DNA from: Propionivibrio limicola
Lineage (GTDB): Bacteria > Pseudomonadota > Gammaproteobacteria > Burkholderiales > Rhodocyclaceae
Reading direction: 5' to 3'
DNA: 64,000 nt
Assembly (NCBI RefSeq): GCF_009469695.1
Contig: NZ_SSSR01000008.1
Location: 1 to 64,000, forward strand
Of the stretch, positions 27,389 through 35,672 are shown piece by piece. The notes under the pieces are model-generated. The model did not search any database and was not told the origin of the DNA. It saw only the letters and a program-made list of their open reading frames with translations. Within the stretch, counting starts at the first letter, position 1; the number at the start of each line of letters is the position of its first letter. Position numbers and translations under genes: made by a program.

Positions 27389-29623
27389 TCATTTGTGCGA
27401 CTGAATTCCCCCTCTCGGGCGGGAGGCTCGCAGCAATTCGTTTGCCGTTGCGCGCAATGAGGGCAACAGATGAAGTGCCAATATCAGCTGAGCGCGGAGT
27501 ACCCGATGAAATTCGGCTTCGTTTTCGTTGTGGACCATCAATCCACGCAATGCGGCAAGCTCCTCAGGTCGTTCAGTTGCTGACATGGCGAGGCGTGTCT
27601 TCAATGAGGCTGCCAGTTCCTCCAACACCGTTTGCAGACAATGAGCCGCCACAATCACATCATCGGCGGCTTTCAGGTCGGCATTGCGGTGAGCGCCCAT
27701 CGCGGACAAGTAGTTCAAAAGGGTGTGGGATAACACCAGAAAACGCGTACCTGCTCCGACATTGCGCCGCACATAACCGGGTTCTTTGGATGCCGCGGTC
27801 AGCGCGCCGGAAAGAGCGGCATCGGCGTTGTGAGCGTCGCGCCGGGCAATCCGGTAGGGCAGGTTGTCTTGCTTTCCGGGCCCACCGTATTGGGCGACGA
27901 CCTCGCGGAGATATTGCGCTTGCGTGCGCAACGTTTCTGCCGCGAGTTGGTGCAGCCGGCGCGAATGCCAACTGGGCAGAACCAGCCATACCGAAATTCC
28001 GGCGATCAGGCTGCCGGCCAGCGTATCGAGTAGGCGCGGCACAATGAGGCCGTAGCCGTCGCCCACCTGGTTGAACGAAAGCAGCACCAGCATCGTTATC
28101 CCGGCCGTAGCCCATGTGTAACGGGTCGTCCTCGTCATGAAGAACAGCACGCCGGCGACAACCGTGAGCGCGGCTTGCGTCAGTTCGTCAGGGAAGAGGC
28201 GCAATATGGCCCAACCGATGACCAGGCCCAGTACGGTTCCGCCGATCCGTTCCATCAGCCGGGTTAGCGTGGCTCCGTATTGGGGTTGGCAAACGAAGAC
28301 AATGGTTAGCAGTATCCAGTACCCGTGCGTGTCGCCCGTTATCAGCATGAGCGTGAATCCCGCCGTAACGGCGATGCTCAGGCGAATCGCGTGGCGCATC
28401 AGCGGCGCTCTCCAGGACATTTGGGCGCACAGTCGTTTTCTGAAATCGCTCAGCTTGCGGGGCTGCCTGTCCTGCAGGGTTGTGTCTGATTGTGGTCGCG
28501 GCCGCCCTTGTTGGAACAGTCCTGAAATGTCTTCGGCCATGGCGCCAAGATTGCTGGCAAGCGCTCTTAGCGCCCGTTTCGAGCGAGCGCGACCCTCGTC
28601 ACTGATTTCGCCGTCGATTTTGTTGCAAATCGCCGCATTGGGCGCCTCTACCCGAGCAATGGCCGCTTCCATGTCGTCGATGGCGCGTTTCGTAGCCATG
28701 TTTGGCGACCAGTTCTCCTGGGTCCGGATGGATTCGGCGATTGCCAGGCAGTCGTTACCCAACAACGCCAATACGCGCTGGCAGCGATAAAGCACATCGC
28801 TGTGAAAGAAAGCGTCGGCGAGCAGCGCGTATTGCTCGTGCGAGGAACTGGTTCGTTCGTGCAGATCCTGCGCGATGAAGTAACGATGCAGTGCGGCCTG
28901 TAGCCATTCCGGCGCGTGCGTGGGGTTCATGCGGCTGACAAGGCTTTCCTTGGCGGCGTTGAGTGCATCCACGACACGTCCGTTGTGCATGGCGAGCGCC
29001 AGGCGGAGCTGTTCCAGATCAATGCCGCGAACCGGTTCCAGCAGTCTGGACTTTAAGTTCAGATACGTTCCGAGTGCGTCAAAGAGGCGGGCAAGGTTCT
29101 GGTCGACCGGCTGTTTCGGGAAGGTAGCCGACCATGCGATGGAAATTACGCCATACCAGGCAGCACCAGAGAGCAGGAGGATTTCCTGGCCCCGCATGAT
29201 CGGGCGGCTGGCCGGGGCGTCGATGGCCATGGCGGCGTAAAGCGACATGATCAGCGTGGCGCTGGCGATGGCGCGGTAGCGATCGCCGACGGCGCCGAGC
29301 AGGGGTAGGAGAAACGCTGCTCCGGCCAGTACGAGCATCAGACTCGCCGGATGCGCGAGGCTCAGGCGGACAGCGAAAATCATCAGCGCAAAACAACAGA
29401 GGGCGATTGTCTGGGCCAGAAGCCGGCCGCGCCAACTGTCGTCGGTTTCGGAAAGGGCACTGGCGATGACCCCCAGTAGCAGCGGGGTGATAGCGTTTGG
29501 CCAATCCATCAGCCAGCACACGGCCATGATTCCGGCAAATCCGAAAACAAACCGTACGCTGGAGGAAAACGCCTCGCGCAGACGCCCGTGCCGCCATGCT
29601 TTCCAGCTCAGCCCGTTCATCAT
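27389..29623 (-). CDS. FUSC/YccS-type inner-membrane protein
   Basis: A 744-residue protein of the fusaric acid resistance-like (YccS/YhfK/AaeB) class: two blocks of about six hydrophobic helices (near residues 20-165 and 385-520), each followed by a cytoplasmic domain. Such proteins are thought to be efflux components for aromatic acids or other compounds, but no membrane-fusion partner is beside it. The start ATG at 29623 overlaps the stop of the upstream NhaR-like regulator gene (ATGA), so the two are translationally coupled. Confidence 0.87.
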   Translation of the reverse strand: MMNGLSWKAWRHGRLREAFSSSVRFVFGFAGIMAVCWLMDWPNAITPLLLGVIASALSETDDSWRGRLLAQTIALCCFALMIFAVRLSLAHPASLMLVLAGAAFLLPLLGAVGDRYRAIASATLIMSLYAAMAIDAPASRPIMRGQEILLLSGAAWYGVISIAWSATFPKQPVDQNLARLFDALGTYLNLKSRLLEPVRGIDLEQLRLALAMHNGRVVDALNAAKESLVSRMNPTHAPEWLQAALHRYFIAQDLHERTSSSHEQYALLADAFFHSDVLYRCQRVLALLGNDCLAIAESIRTQENWSPNMATKRAIDDMEAAIARVEAPNAAICNKIDGEISDEGRARSKRALRALASNLGAMAEDISGLFQQGRPRPQSDTTLQDRQPRKLSDFRKRLCAQMSWRAPLMRHAIRLSIAVTAGFTLMLITGDTHGYWILLTIVFVCQPQYGATLTRLMERIGGTVLGLVIGWAILRLFPDELTQAALTVVAGVLFFMTRTTRYTWATAGITMLVLLSFNQVGDGYGLIVPRLLDTLAGSLIAGISVWLVLPSWHSRRLHQLAAETLRTQAQYLREVVAQYGGPGKQDNLPYRIARRDAHNADAALSGALTAASKEPGYVRRNVGAGTRFLVLSHTLLNYLSAMGAHRNADLKAADDVIVAAHCLQTVLEELAASLKTRLAMSATERPEELAALRGLMVHNENEAEFHRVLRAQLILALHLLPSLRATANELLRASRPRGGIQSHK

Positions 29624-30522
29624 GCTTCGCTCGCCCCGGCGGAAAAACGCTGTGCAGACTCGGTGATTGCGAGGACGCATGGATGTTTCAGCTTGCGCTC
29701 GACCGAAATGGCGTAATAAGTCACCTTGGCTTCAGTTGTTCGGCCAATTACCGAAAATTCGCCGGACAGCGTGAATTCCTCCTCGACGATGGTCGGTACC
29801 GGGAAAACGCCCATCCCGCCGCGACCGAATGCGGTCATGAGCGCACTGTCGTCGAATTCACCGACGATCTGCGGCCGGATGCGTTTCTTCTCGAACCAGC
29901 CATCGAGGGCATTGCGAAGTGCCGAATCCTCGCCGAGCAGCAGCAATTGCATGGAGGAAAGGCAGGCTGGAAAGGAAAGAGGCGAGGGGGGAGTTACGTC
30001 ATTGTGAACGAGAAAGGTGATGCCGGATTCGAGCAGTCGATGGTTGTAGGCCCGCACACTGATTGACGCGGGAATGGGTTTGTCCGAGATGACAAGATCG
30101 AGTCGATGTACGGAAAGTTCGGTCAGCAAGCGGTCGATTTTCCACTCGCGGCAGACAAGCCGTACCCCCTCGGTCGCGCTCTTGGCCGGTTGCAGCAGCT
30201 GGAAGGCGAGCGTTTTCGGCACGGCGTCGGAAACGCCGACTTTAAATTCGGTCGGACGCCCCTTGGGGTTGTGCTTGATCACCAGCTCCAGTTCGGCGCT
30301 CAGGGCGAACATCTCTTCGGCGTACTCCATGGCCATCTTGCCGGCTTCGGTCAGGATGAGCGAGCGTCCCTTTCTCGCGAAAAGAGGGGTTCCGAGGCTT
30401 TCTTCAAGCAAGCCAATTTGGCCGCTCAGTGTTTGTGGCGTGACATTGATGGCCTCCGCAGCACGAATCACGCTGCCCAATTTACCGACCTTCCAGAAGT
30501 AAAACAGATGCTTGAGATTCAT
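29620..30522 (-). CDS. LysR-type regulator resembling NhaR
   Basis: A 300-residue protein. The N-terminus NLKHLFYFWKVGKLGSV and the segments TPQTLSGQI, LFARKGRSL, SDKPIP and GEFDDSALMTAFG closely follow E. coli NhaR, the sodium-responsive activator of nhaA, rather than generic LysR proteins. It is translationally coupled to the FUSC gene and divergent from dctQM-oadB, with nhaD 3.7 kb away. Sodium response is inferred from family resemblance and neighbours. It might instead regulate the FUSC protein. Confidence 0.83.
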   Translation of the reverse strand: MNLKHLFYFWKVGKLGSVIRAAEAINVTPQTLSGQIGLLEESLGTPLFARKGRSLILTEAGKMAMEYAEEMFALSAELELVIKHNPKGRPTEFKVGVSDAVPKTLAFQLLQPAKSATEGVRLVCREWKIDRLLTELSVHRLDLVISDKPIPASISVRAYNHRLLESGITFLVHNDVTPPSPLSFPACLSSMQLLLLGEDSALRNALDGWFEKKRIRPQIVGEFDDSALMTAFGRGGMGVFPVPTIVEEEFTLSGEFSVIGRTTEAKVTYYAISVERKLKHPCVLAITESAQRFSAGASEA

Positions 30523-30572
30523 CGGGTGATTTTTGCCGTTTCGAGAAAAGTTTGTTAATTGTGCCAGTAATT

Positions 30573-30598
30573 CGAATTTTGTTTGTAAACAAAATTCG
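30573..30598. promoter_or_regulatory. 26-bp perfect palindrome between the NhaR-like gene and dctQ
   Basis: The left arm CGAATTTTGTTT (30573-30584) is perfectly repeated in inverted form at 30587-30598 with a two-base centre, 50 bases upstream of the NhaR-like start and about 205 before dctQ. It is AT-rich in GC-rich surroundings and suits a dimeric regulator. A second, GC-rich palindrome CGGAGGCCTCCG lies at 30653-30664. The 280-base gap holds no other gene. Confidence 0.55.
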
Positions 30599-30802
30599 TT
30601 AATGTAACGCTCCTAGACGCTCTGTAACAGTTCTTGATCTGGTTATGCACGTCGGAGGCCTCCGCGAAGTGCTTGTTTCTGTGCGTCTTTTTTATCGTTC
30701 GCGTCTCAGTGGTTTTGCGCTGAGGATGGGAGTTGGGCGAGGGGAACGCTCCTTGGCCGCCTTGCGCGATATGAATCTGAAACCAATCAAACAGGAGTGC
30801 CA

Positions 30803-31348
30803 ATGACTAAGATTGCAGATGTGTTGTTCTATCTGTTGAAGACGATTGCGGCCATGCTATTGATAGCGATGATCGTGATGGTTTTCGGCAACGTGGTTTT
30901 GCGTTATGGGTTTAACTCAGGCATTACCGTTTCCGAAGAGCTGTCGTCCTGGTGCCTGACCTGGATGACCTACACCGCCGGCCTCGTCGCCCTGCGCGAA
31001 CACGGTCACCTCGGCTTCGACGGCGTTCTCAAGAAGATGCCGGCCGGCATGCAGCGCCTGCTGCTCTGCGTCGCCCAGGTCATCATGATCGGCTTCATGG
31101 GCATGTTCCTCTACGGCAGCTGGCAGCAGACCGTCATCAACCTCGAGAACATGGCTCCGGCCTCCGGTCTCTCGCAGGGCCTGTTGTACGGCATCGGTAT
31201 CGTCTTCAGCGTGGGCGCCATCTTCGTGCTGCTCGCCGACCTGATCAAGATCGCGACCGGCCAGTTGATACACACGCTCAGCTCGGAAGCCGACGAAGCC
31301 ATGGCTGAAATTGAAGAGCTCCACGAAACCGAGCACCTCAAGCACTAA
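30803..31348 (+). CDS. TRAP transporter small permease, DctQ family
   Basis: A 181-residue four-helix membrane protein that forms the sodium-coupled TRAP permease with DctM. The family pattern VVLRYGFNSGITVSEELSSW and LREHGHLGFDG is visible. The ATG at 30803 is preceded by AGGAG, which was preferred over a GTG at 30797. DctM follows 18 bases later. No DctP gene is in this operon. From about 30950 on the codons become strongly C-ending, unlike the first 50 codons. Confidence 0.93.
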   Translation: MTKIADVLFYLLKTIAAMLLIAMIVMVFGNVVLRYGFNSGITVSEELSSWCLTWMTYTAGLVALREHGHLGFDGVLKKMPAGMQRLLLCVAQVIMIGFMGMFLYGSWQQTVINLENMAPASGLSQGLLYGIGIVFSVGAIFVLLADLIKIATGQLIHTLSSEADEAMAEIEELHETEHLKH

Positions 31349-31366
31349 CCCTAAGGACACTCCACA

Positions 31367-32650
31367 ATGACCATTCTGATCTTTCTGGCGGCCCTGATGG
31401 GCGGCATGATCATCGGCATGCCGATCGCCTTCTCGCTGCTCGGGGCGGCCGTCGCCCTGATGTTCCACCTCGACATGTTCGACGCGCAGATCATCGCGCA
31501 GAACCTGATCAACGGCACCACCTCGTTTACCCTGATGGCCGTGCCGTTCTTCCTGCTCGCCGGCGAAGTCATGAACGCCGGCGGCCTCTCGCAGCGCATC
31601 GTCAAGGTCGCGCTGGCCCTTGTTGGCCACAAGCGTGGCGGTCTCGGCTACGTCGCCATCGTCGCTTCGGTGCTGCTTGCCAGCTTGTCCGGTTCGGCCG
31701 TGGCCGACGCGGCTGCGCTGGCGACGCTGCTCGTACCGATGATGATGGCCGCCGGCCACTCGCAAGGCCAGTCGTGCGGCCTCGTTTCTGCGGGCGGCAT
31801 CATCGGCCCGATCATCCCGCCGTCGATTCCGTTCATCCTGTTCGGTGTCGCCGGGGGTGTCTCGATCTCCAAGCTGTTCCTCGCCGGTATCGTGCCGGGC
31901 ATCCTGATGGGCGGCGGTCTGGCCTTCACCTGGTGGTTCATCAACCGCAAAGCGGATCTTCAACTGACGGAAAAAGCCGCGCCGGGCGAATTGACGGCCG
32001 CGCTCAAAGAAGGCGTCTGGGCGCTGATGCTACCCGCCATCATCATTTTCGGCCTGAAGTTCGGCATCTTCACGCCGACCGAAGCGGCCGTGGTCGCCGC
32101 CGTCTATGCGCTGTTCGTGGCCCTCGTCATCTACCGCGAACTGAAAATTACGCAACTGTTCGGCGTGCTGGTTACCGCGACGAAGAGCACTGGCATCGTC
32201 ATGTTCCTGGTTGCCGCCGCAATGACGGCCGCCTGGCTGATCACGATTGCCGACCTGCCGGGCCAGATGGTTGAACTGCTGACGCCGTTGATGGGCAACC
32301 AGACGCTGCTGATGCTGGCCATCGTCGCCATCCTGTTTGCCGTCGGTTGCGTCATGGACCTGTCGCCGATCATTCTGATCCTGACGCCGGTGCTGCTGCC
32401 GGTCGCCAAACAGGCGGGCATCAACGAGATCTACTTCGGCGTTGTGTTCATCGTCTGCGGCTCGGTCGGTCTGATCACCCCGCCGGTGGGCACCGTGCTG
32501 AACGTCGTCGCCGGCGCGACGAAGAGCGACATGACCAAAGTCGTCAAGGGCGTTTCGCCGTTCTTGCTATCCCACCTCGCTGTATTGACGCTGATGATCC
32601 TTTTTCCGGCCATCGTTACCGTTCCTGCTGCCTTCCTTGGGGCGAGGTAA
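31367..32650 (+). CDS. TRAP transporter large permease, DctM family
   Basis: The 427-residue sodium/substrate-translocating subunit with about twelve helices. Characteristic parts include GMPIAFSLLGAAVAL, the SLSGSAVADAAALATLLVPMM region (split in the text), IIGPIIPPSIPFILFGV and the signature PTEAAVVAAVYALFVAL. The substrate is probably a C4-dicarboxylate or related acid judging by the family, but cannot be read from sequence. Likely paired with the DctP at 23606 or one elsewhere. A decarboxylase beta-subunit gene follows by 83 bases. Confidence 0.95.
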   Translation: MTILIFLAALMGGMIIGMPIAFSLLGAAVALMFHLDMFDAQIIAQNLINGTTSFTLMAVPFFLLAGEVMNAGGLSQRIVKVALALVGHKRGGLGYVAIVASVLLASLSGSAVADAAALATLLVPMMMAAGHSQGQSCGLVSAGGIIGPIIPPSIPFILFGVAGGVSISKLFLAGIVPGILMGGGLAFTWWFINRKADLQLTEKAAPGELTAALKEGVWALMLPAIIIFGLKFGIFTPTEAAVVAAVYALFVALVIYRELKITQLFGVLVTATKSTGIVMFLVAAAMTAAWLITIADLPGQMVELLTPLMGNQTLLMLAIVAILFAVGCVMDLSPIILILTPVLLPVAKQAGINEIYFGVVFIVCGSVGLITPPVGTVLNVVAGATKSDMTKVVKGVSPFLLSHLAVLTLMILFPAIVTVPAAFLGAR

Positions 32651-32733
32651 GGCACTTCTGCTCCGGGTCGGGGAAACCTGGCCCGGATTCGAGCTGGATG
32701 CAGCTTTGATCAAATAACGTTAAGGAATTGATG

Positions 32734-33894
32734 ATGTCAGGAATCATCGAACAGTTCGTTCTGATAATGACGCAGTCGACCGGTTTTTCGCAGATCACCG
32801 GTGGCATGGTCGTCATGTGGGCTGTCTGTGCTGTGCTTTTCTACTTGGCGATCGTTAAGCAATTCGAACCGCTATTGTTGCTACCGATCACTTTTGGCGC
32901 TTTGCTGGCCAATCTCCCCACGGTAGGGGTTCTAAACGCGCCTTACATTGACGGGTTGGTGCACGTGCCCGGTGGGTTGTACCACTACATTTCGCAAGGT
33001 ATCCATCTGGAGTTGTTCCCGCCAATCATCTTCTTGGGGGTGGGGGCGCTGACGGATTTTGGTCCGTTGATTGCCAATCCACGTACCCTGTTGCTCGGAG
33101 CCGCAGCACAAGCGGGGATCTTCGCGACGATGTTTCTCGCGGTCATGAGTGGTGTTTTCACGCCGGGCGAGGGCGCTTCCATCGGAATTATCGGTGGGGC
33201 GGATGGCCCGACATCGATCTTTACGGCCAACAAACTGGCACCGCATTTGATCGGGCCGATCGCCGTCGCGGCCTACACGTACATGTCGCTGGTACCGCTG
33301 ATCCAGCCGCCGATCATGAAGCTGCTGACGACGGATGCCGAGCGTCGTATTCGCATGAAGACCCTGCGTCCGGTCGGTAAGCTTGAACGGATCGTGTTTG
33401 CGGTCGTTGTCATGATTATCGTCATTTTGGTTGTCCCCCCAGCGTCGGCGCTGGTCGCCATGCTGATGCTTGGCAACATCATGCGCGAAGCAGGCGTCGT
33501 GGAGCGGCTGACCAAGGTGTCGCAGAACGAGATTATCAACATCGTGACAATCTTCCTGGGCACCTCGGTCGGTTTGACGATGGGAGCCGAGCATTTCCTG
33601 CAAACCAAGACGCTTATGATTATTGCGATCGGTGTTGTGGCGTTTGCTGCGTCCACCGCGGCGGGTGTGCTGCTGGCCAAGCTAATGAATAAGTTGTCGC
33701 CCGACAATCCCATCAATCCGCTGATTGGTTCTGCCGGCGTATCCGCCGTACCGATGGCCGCGCGTGTGTCGCAGGTCGTCGGGCGGGAATACGACAATCA
33801 GAATTTCCTGCTCATGCACGCTATGGGGCCAAACGTAGCCGGGGTTATCGGTACCGCCGTTTGCGCCGGTTATTTCATTTCGCGTTTGGGGTAG
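32734..33894 (+). CDS. Sodium-pumping decarboxylase beta subunit (OadB/GcdB/MadB-like), orphan
   Basis: Membrane subunit which in oxaloacetate, methylmalonyl-CoA, glutaconyl-CoA and malonate decarboxylases couples decarboxylation of carboxybiotin to sodium export. The 386-residue protein keeps the key motif GIIGGADGPTSIF with D157, and the C-terminal AMGPNVAGVIGTAVCAGYF. The ATG at 32734 lies 6 bases after AAGGAA; another ATG at 32731 is possible. No alpha (carboxyltransferase), gamma or biotin protein gene is near, so its partners must be elsewhere or it acts as a plain sodium channel or pump. Co-directional with dctQM. Confidence 0.92.
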   Translation: MSGIIEQFVLIMTQSTGFSQITGGMVVMWAVCAVLFYLAIVKQFEPLLLLPITFGALLANLPTVGVLNAPYIDGLVHVPGGLYHYISQGIHLELFPPIIFLGVGALTDFGPLIANPRTLLLGAAAQAGIFATMFLAVMSGVFTPGEGASIGIIGGADGPTSIFTANKLAPHLIGPIAVAAYTYMSLVPLIQPPIMKLLTTDAERRIRMKTLRPVGKLERIVFAVVVMIIVILVVPPASALVAMLMLGNIMREAGVVERLTKVSQNEIINIVTIFLGTSVGLTMGAEHFLQTKTLMIIAIGVVAFAASTAAGVLLAKLMNKLSPDNPINPLIGSAGVSAVPMAARVSQVVGREYDNQNFLLMHAMGPNVAGVIGTAVCAGYFISRLG

Positions 33895-33928
33895 CTGACG
33901 TCGCGGTTCCTTGTTTGACTGTTCGAAT

Positions 33929-33969
33929 GCCCTGGGGACTAAATATCTAAGTCCTCGGGGCTTTTTTTT
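33929..33969 (+). terminator. Rho-independent terminator after the decarboxylase beta gene
   Basis: GCCCTGGGGACT pairs (with two wobble positions) with AGTCCTCGGGGC across a nine-base AT loop and is followed by eight T residues. It closes the dctQM-oadB unit. Confidence 0.92.
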
Positions 33970-34143
33970 GACTGACTTTTGTCGCAAGAACAGATGGTTG
34001 CAGGACTTATGATGTTTGATTGACCTGTTTTCGATTCGATAAAACTTATCTATGAGTCAGGTTAACCCGAATTTATTTTCACGATTCCTTAGGCTAAGGT
34101 GCCACTTTTTTGATCGTGTAACGTTTTTGTAACCAAAAAAATC

Positions 34144-34158
34144 AGGTGAAAAACACCT
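34144..34158 (+). promoter_or_regulatory. Small hairpin just upstream of the nhaD ribosome binding site
   Basis: AGGTG and CACCT flank AAAAA directly before the GGGAG ribosome binding site. The rest of the 200-base gap after the preceding terminator is AT-rich and holds the 11-base palindrome CTTAGGCTAAG near 34088. No known riboswitch is recognised. Confidence 0.25.
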
Positions 34159-34171
34159 CGGGAGTCGTTGA

Positions 34172-35605
34172 ATGTTGAAACTTTTCGCTTCGTTGATGCT
34201 ATTCCCCGGAATAACGTTTGCCATGGATGGGGGGCTGCATCTTGATCTGACCAAGCATTGGGTGGGATTTTTCGCCATTGCTCTGTTTGTTCTCTCCTAC
34301 GTCTTCGTTATGGCGGAGGAGTTTACGCACATGCGTAAATCGAAACCGGTGATGCTCGCCGCCGGCGTTATCTGGGCGTTGATTGCCTGGCAATATCAGG
34401 TGAGCGGAATGCATCACGAAGCGGAGCAGGCGGTTCGGCACAATCTGCTCGAATATGCGGAACTGATGCTCTTCCTGTTGGTGGCGATGACCTACATCAA
34501 TGCGCTGGAAGAGCGCTTCGTGTTCGATGCCTTGCGTTCCTGGCTGATACGAAAAGGCTTGAGTTTCCGGGCGCTGTTCTGGGTGACCGGTGGCCTCGCG
34601 TTCTGTATTTCGCCGGTTGCCGATAACTTGACGACCGCGCTCCTGATGGCGACCGTGGCGATTGCCGTTGGCGGCGAGAACAAGAAATTCGTGCTGCTTT
34701 CCTGCATCAACATCGTGATTGCCGCGAATGCCGGTGGAGCCTTCAGTCCGTTTGGCGACATCACGACGCTGATGGTCTGGCAGAAGAACATTCTGGCAAC
34801 GAACGGAAAGATCGATTTCTGGACGTTCTTTGTCTTATTCCTCCCCTCGCTGGTGAACTGGCTGGTGCCGGCCATCGCCATGCATTTTGCGGTTCCCAAC
34901 GTACGGCCGCATGCCGACGGGCAGATTGTGCGGATGAAGCGGGGCGCTGTCGGGATTATGTTCCTCTTCCTGCTGACGATCGCGTTGGCCGTAGCCTTCC
35001 ATAATTTCCTGGTCCTGCCGCCGGTTCTCGGGATGCTGACCGGTCTGAGCTTCCTCAAGCTTTTCTCGTATTACCTCAAGAAAAAAGGGGAGACGACCTG
35101 CTTCCGCAAGGATGGCGAGTTGAGTTGTCAGGCTCAGGGAGAGATGGATTTCGGCGACCCCATCCCGTACGACATCTTTGCCAAGCTGGCCCGGGCGGAG
35201 TGGGATACGTTGCTGTTCTTCTATGGCGTTGTACTCTGTGTCGGCGGTCTTGGCTTCATCGGCTACCTGAACATGGTATCGCTGGCCATCTACGGTGGCT
35301 GGGGCGCGACTTACGCGAACATCGCGATCGGTGTCCTGTCCGCTTTTGTCGATAACATTCCGGTGATGTTTGCGGTGTTGACGATGATGCCGGACATGTC
35401 GATTGGGCAGTGGATGCTGGTGACGATGACGGCCGGCGTGGGCGGCTCGATGCTGTCGATCGGTTCGGCGGCCGGCGTGGCGCTGATGGGGCATGCACGT
35501 GGCGTCTATACCTTCTTTGGCCATCTCAAATGGACGCCGGTGATTGCCCTTGGTTACGCGGCGAGCGTCGGAACGCACATGCTGCTCAACAAACATTTGT
35601 TCTGA
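34172..35605 (+). CDS. nhaD: NhaD-type Na+/H+ antiporter
   Basis: A 477-residue membrane protein of the ion transporter superfamily. An N-terminal signal-like segment ends near FAM, then about twelve helices follow with the NhaD signatures SPVADNLTTALLMATVAIA and NAGGAFSPFGDITTLMVW, and FVDNIPVMFAVLTMMPDM with SIGSAAGVALMG in the second half. It should export sodium or lithium in exchange for protons. A GGGAG ribosome binding site precedes the ATG. It sits next to a sodium-pump subunit and TRAP permease, which suits a sodium-cycle locus. Confidence 0.94.
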   Translation: MLKLFASLMLFPGITFAMDGGLHLDLTKHWVGFFAIALFVLSYVFVMAEEFTHMRKSKPVMLAAGVIWALIAWQYQVSGMHHEAEQAVRHNLLEYAELMLFLLVAMTYINALEERFVFDALRSWLIRKGLSFRALFWVTGGLAFCISPVADNLTTALLMATVAIAVGGENKKFVLLSCINIVIAANAGGAFSPFGDITTLMVWQKNILATNGKIDFWTFFVLFLPSLVNWLVPAIAMHFAVPNVRPHADGQIVRMKRGAVGIMFLFLLTIALAVAFHNFLVLPPVLGMLTGLSFLKLFSYYLKKKGETTCFRKDGELSCQAQGEMDFGDPIPYDIFAKLARAEWDTLLFFYGVVLCVGGLGFIGYLNMVSLAIYGGWGATYANIAIGVLSAFVDNIPVMFAVLTMMPDMSIGQWMLVTMTAGVGGSMLSIGSAAGVALMGHARGVYTFFGHLKWTPVIALGYAASVGTHMLLNKHLF

Positions 35606-35622
35606 CGACGGGCCTATCTCCA

Positions 35623-35664
35623 AAAAACCGCAGAGCGCCAAAACGGGCTCTGCGGTTTTTTTTG
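35623..35664. terminator. Bidirectional terminator between nhaD and the metallo-hydrolase gene
   Basis: An A-run plus CCGCAGAGC pairs with GCTCTGCGG plus a T-run around a GCCAAAACGG-type loop, so both strands end in a U-run. It serves two convergent genes. Confidence 0.93.
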
Positions 35665-35672
35665 AAAGGTGC

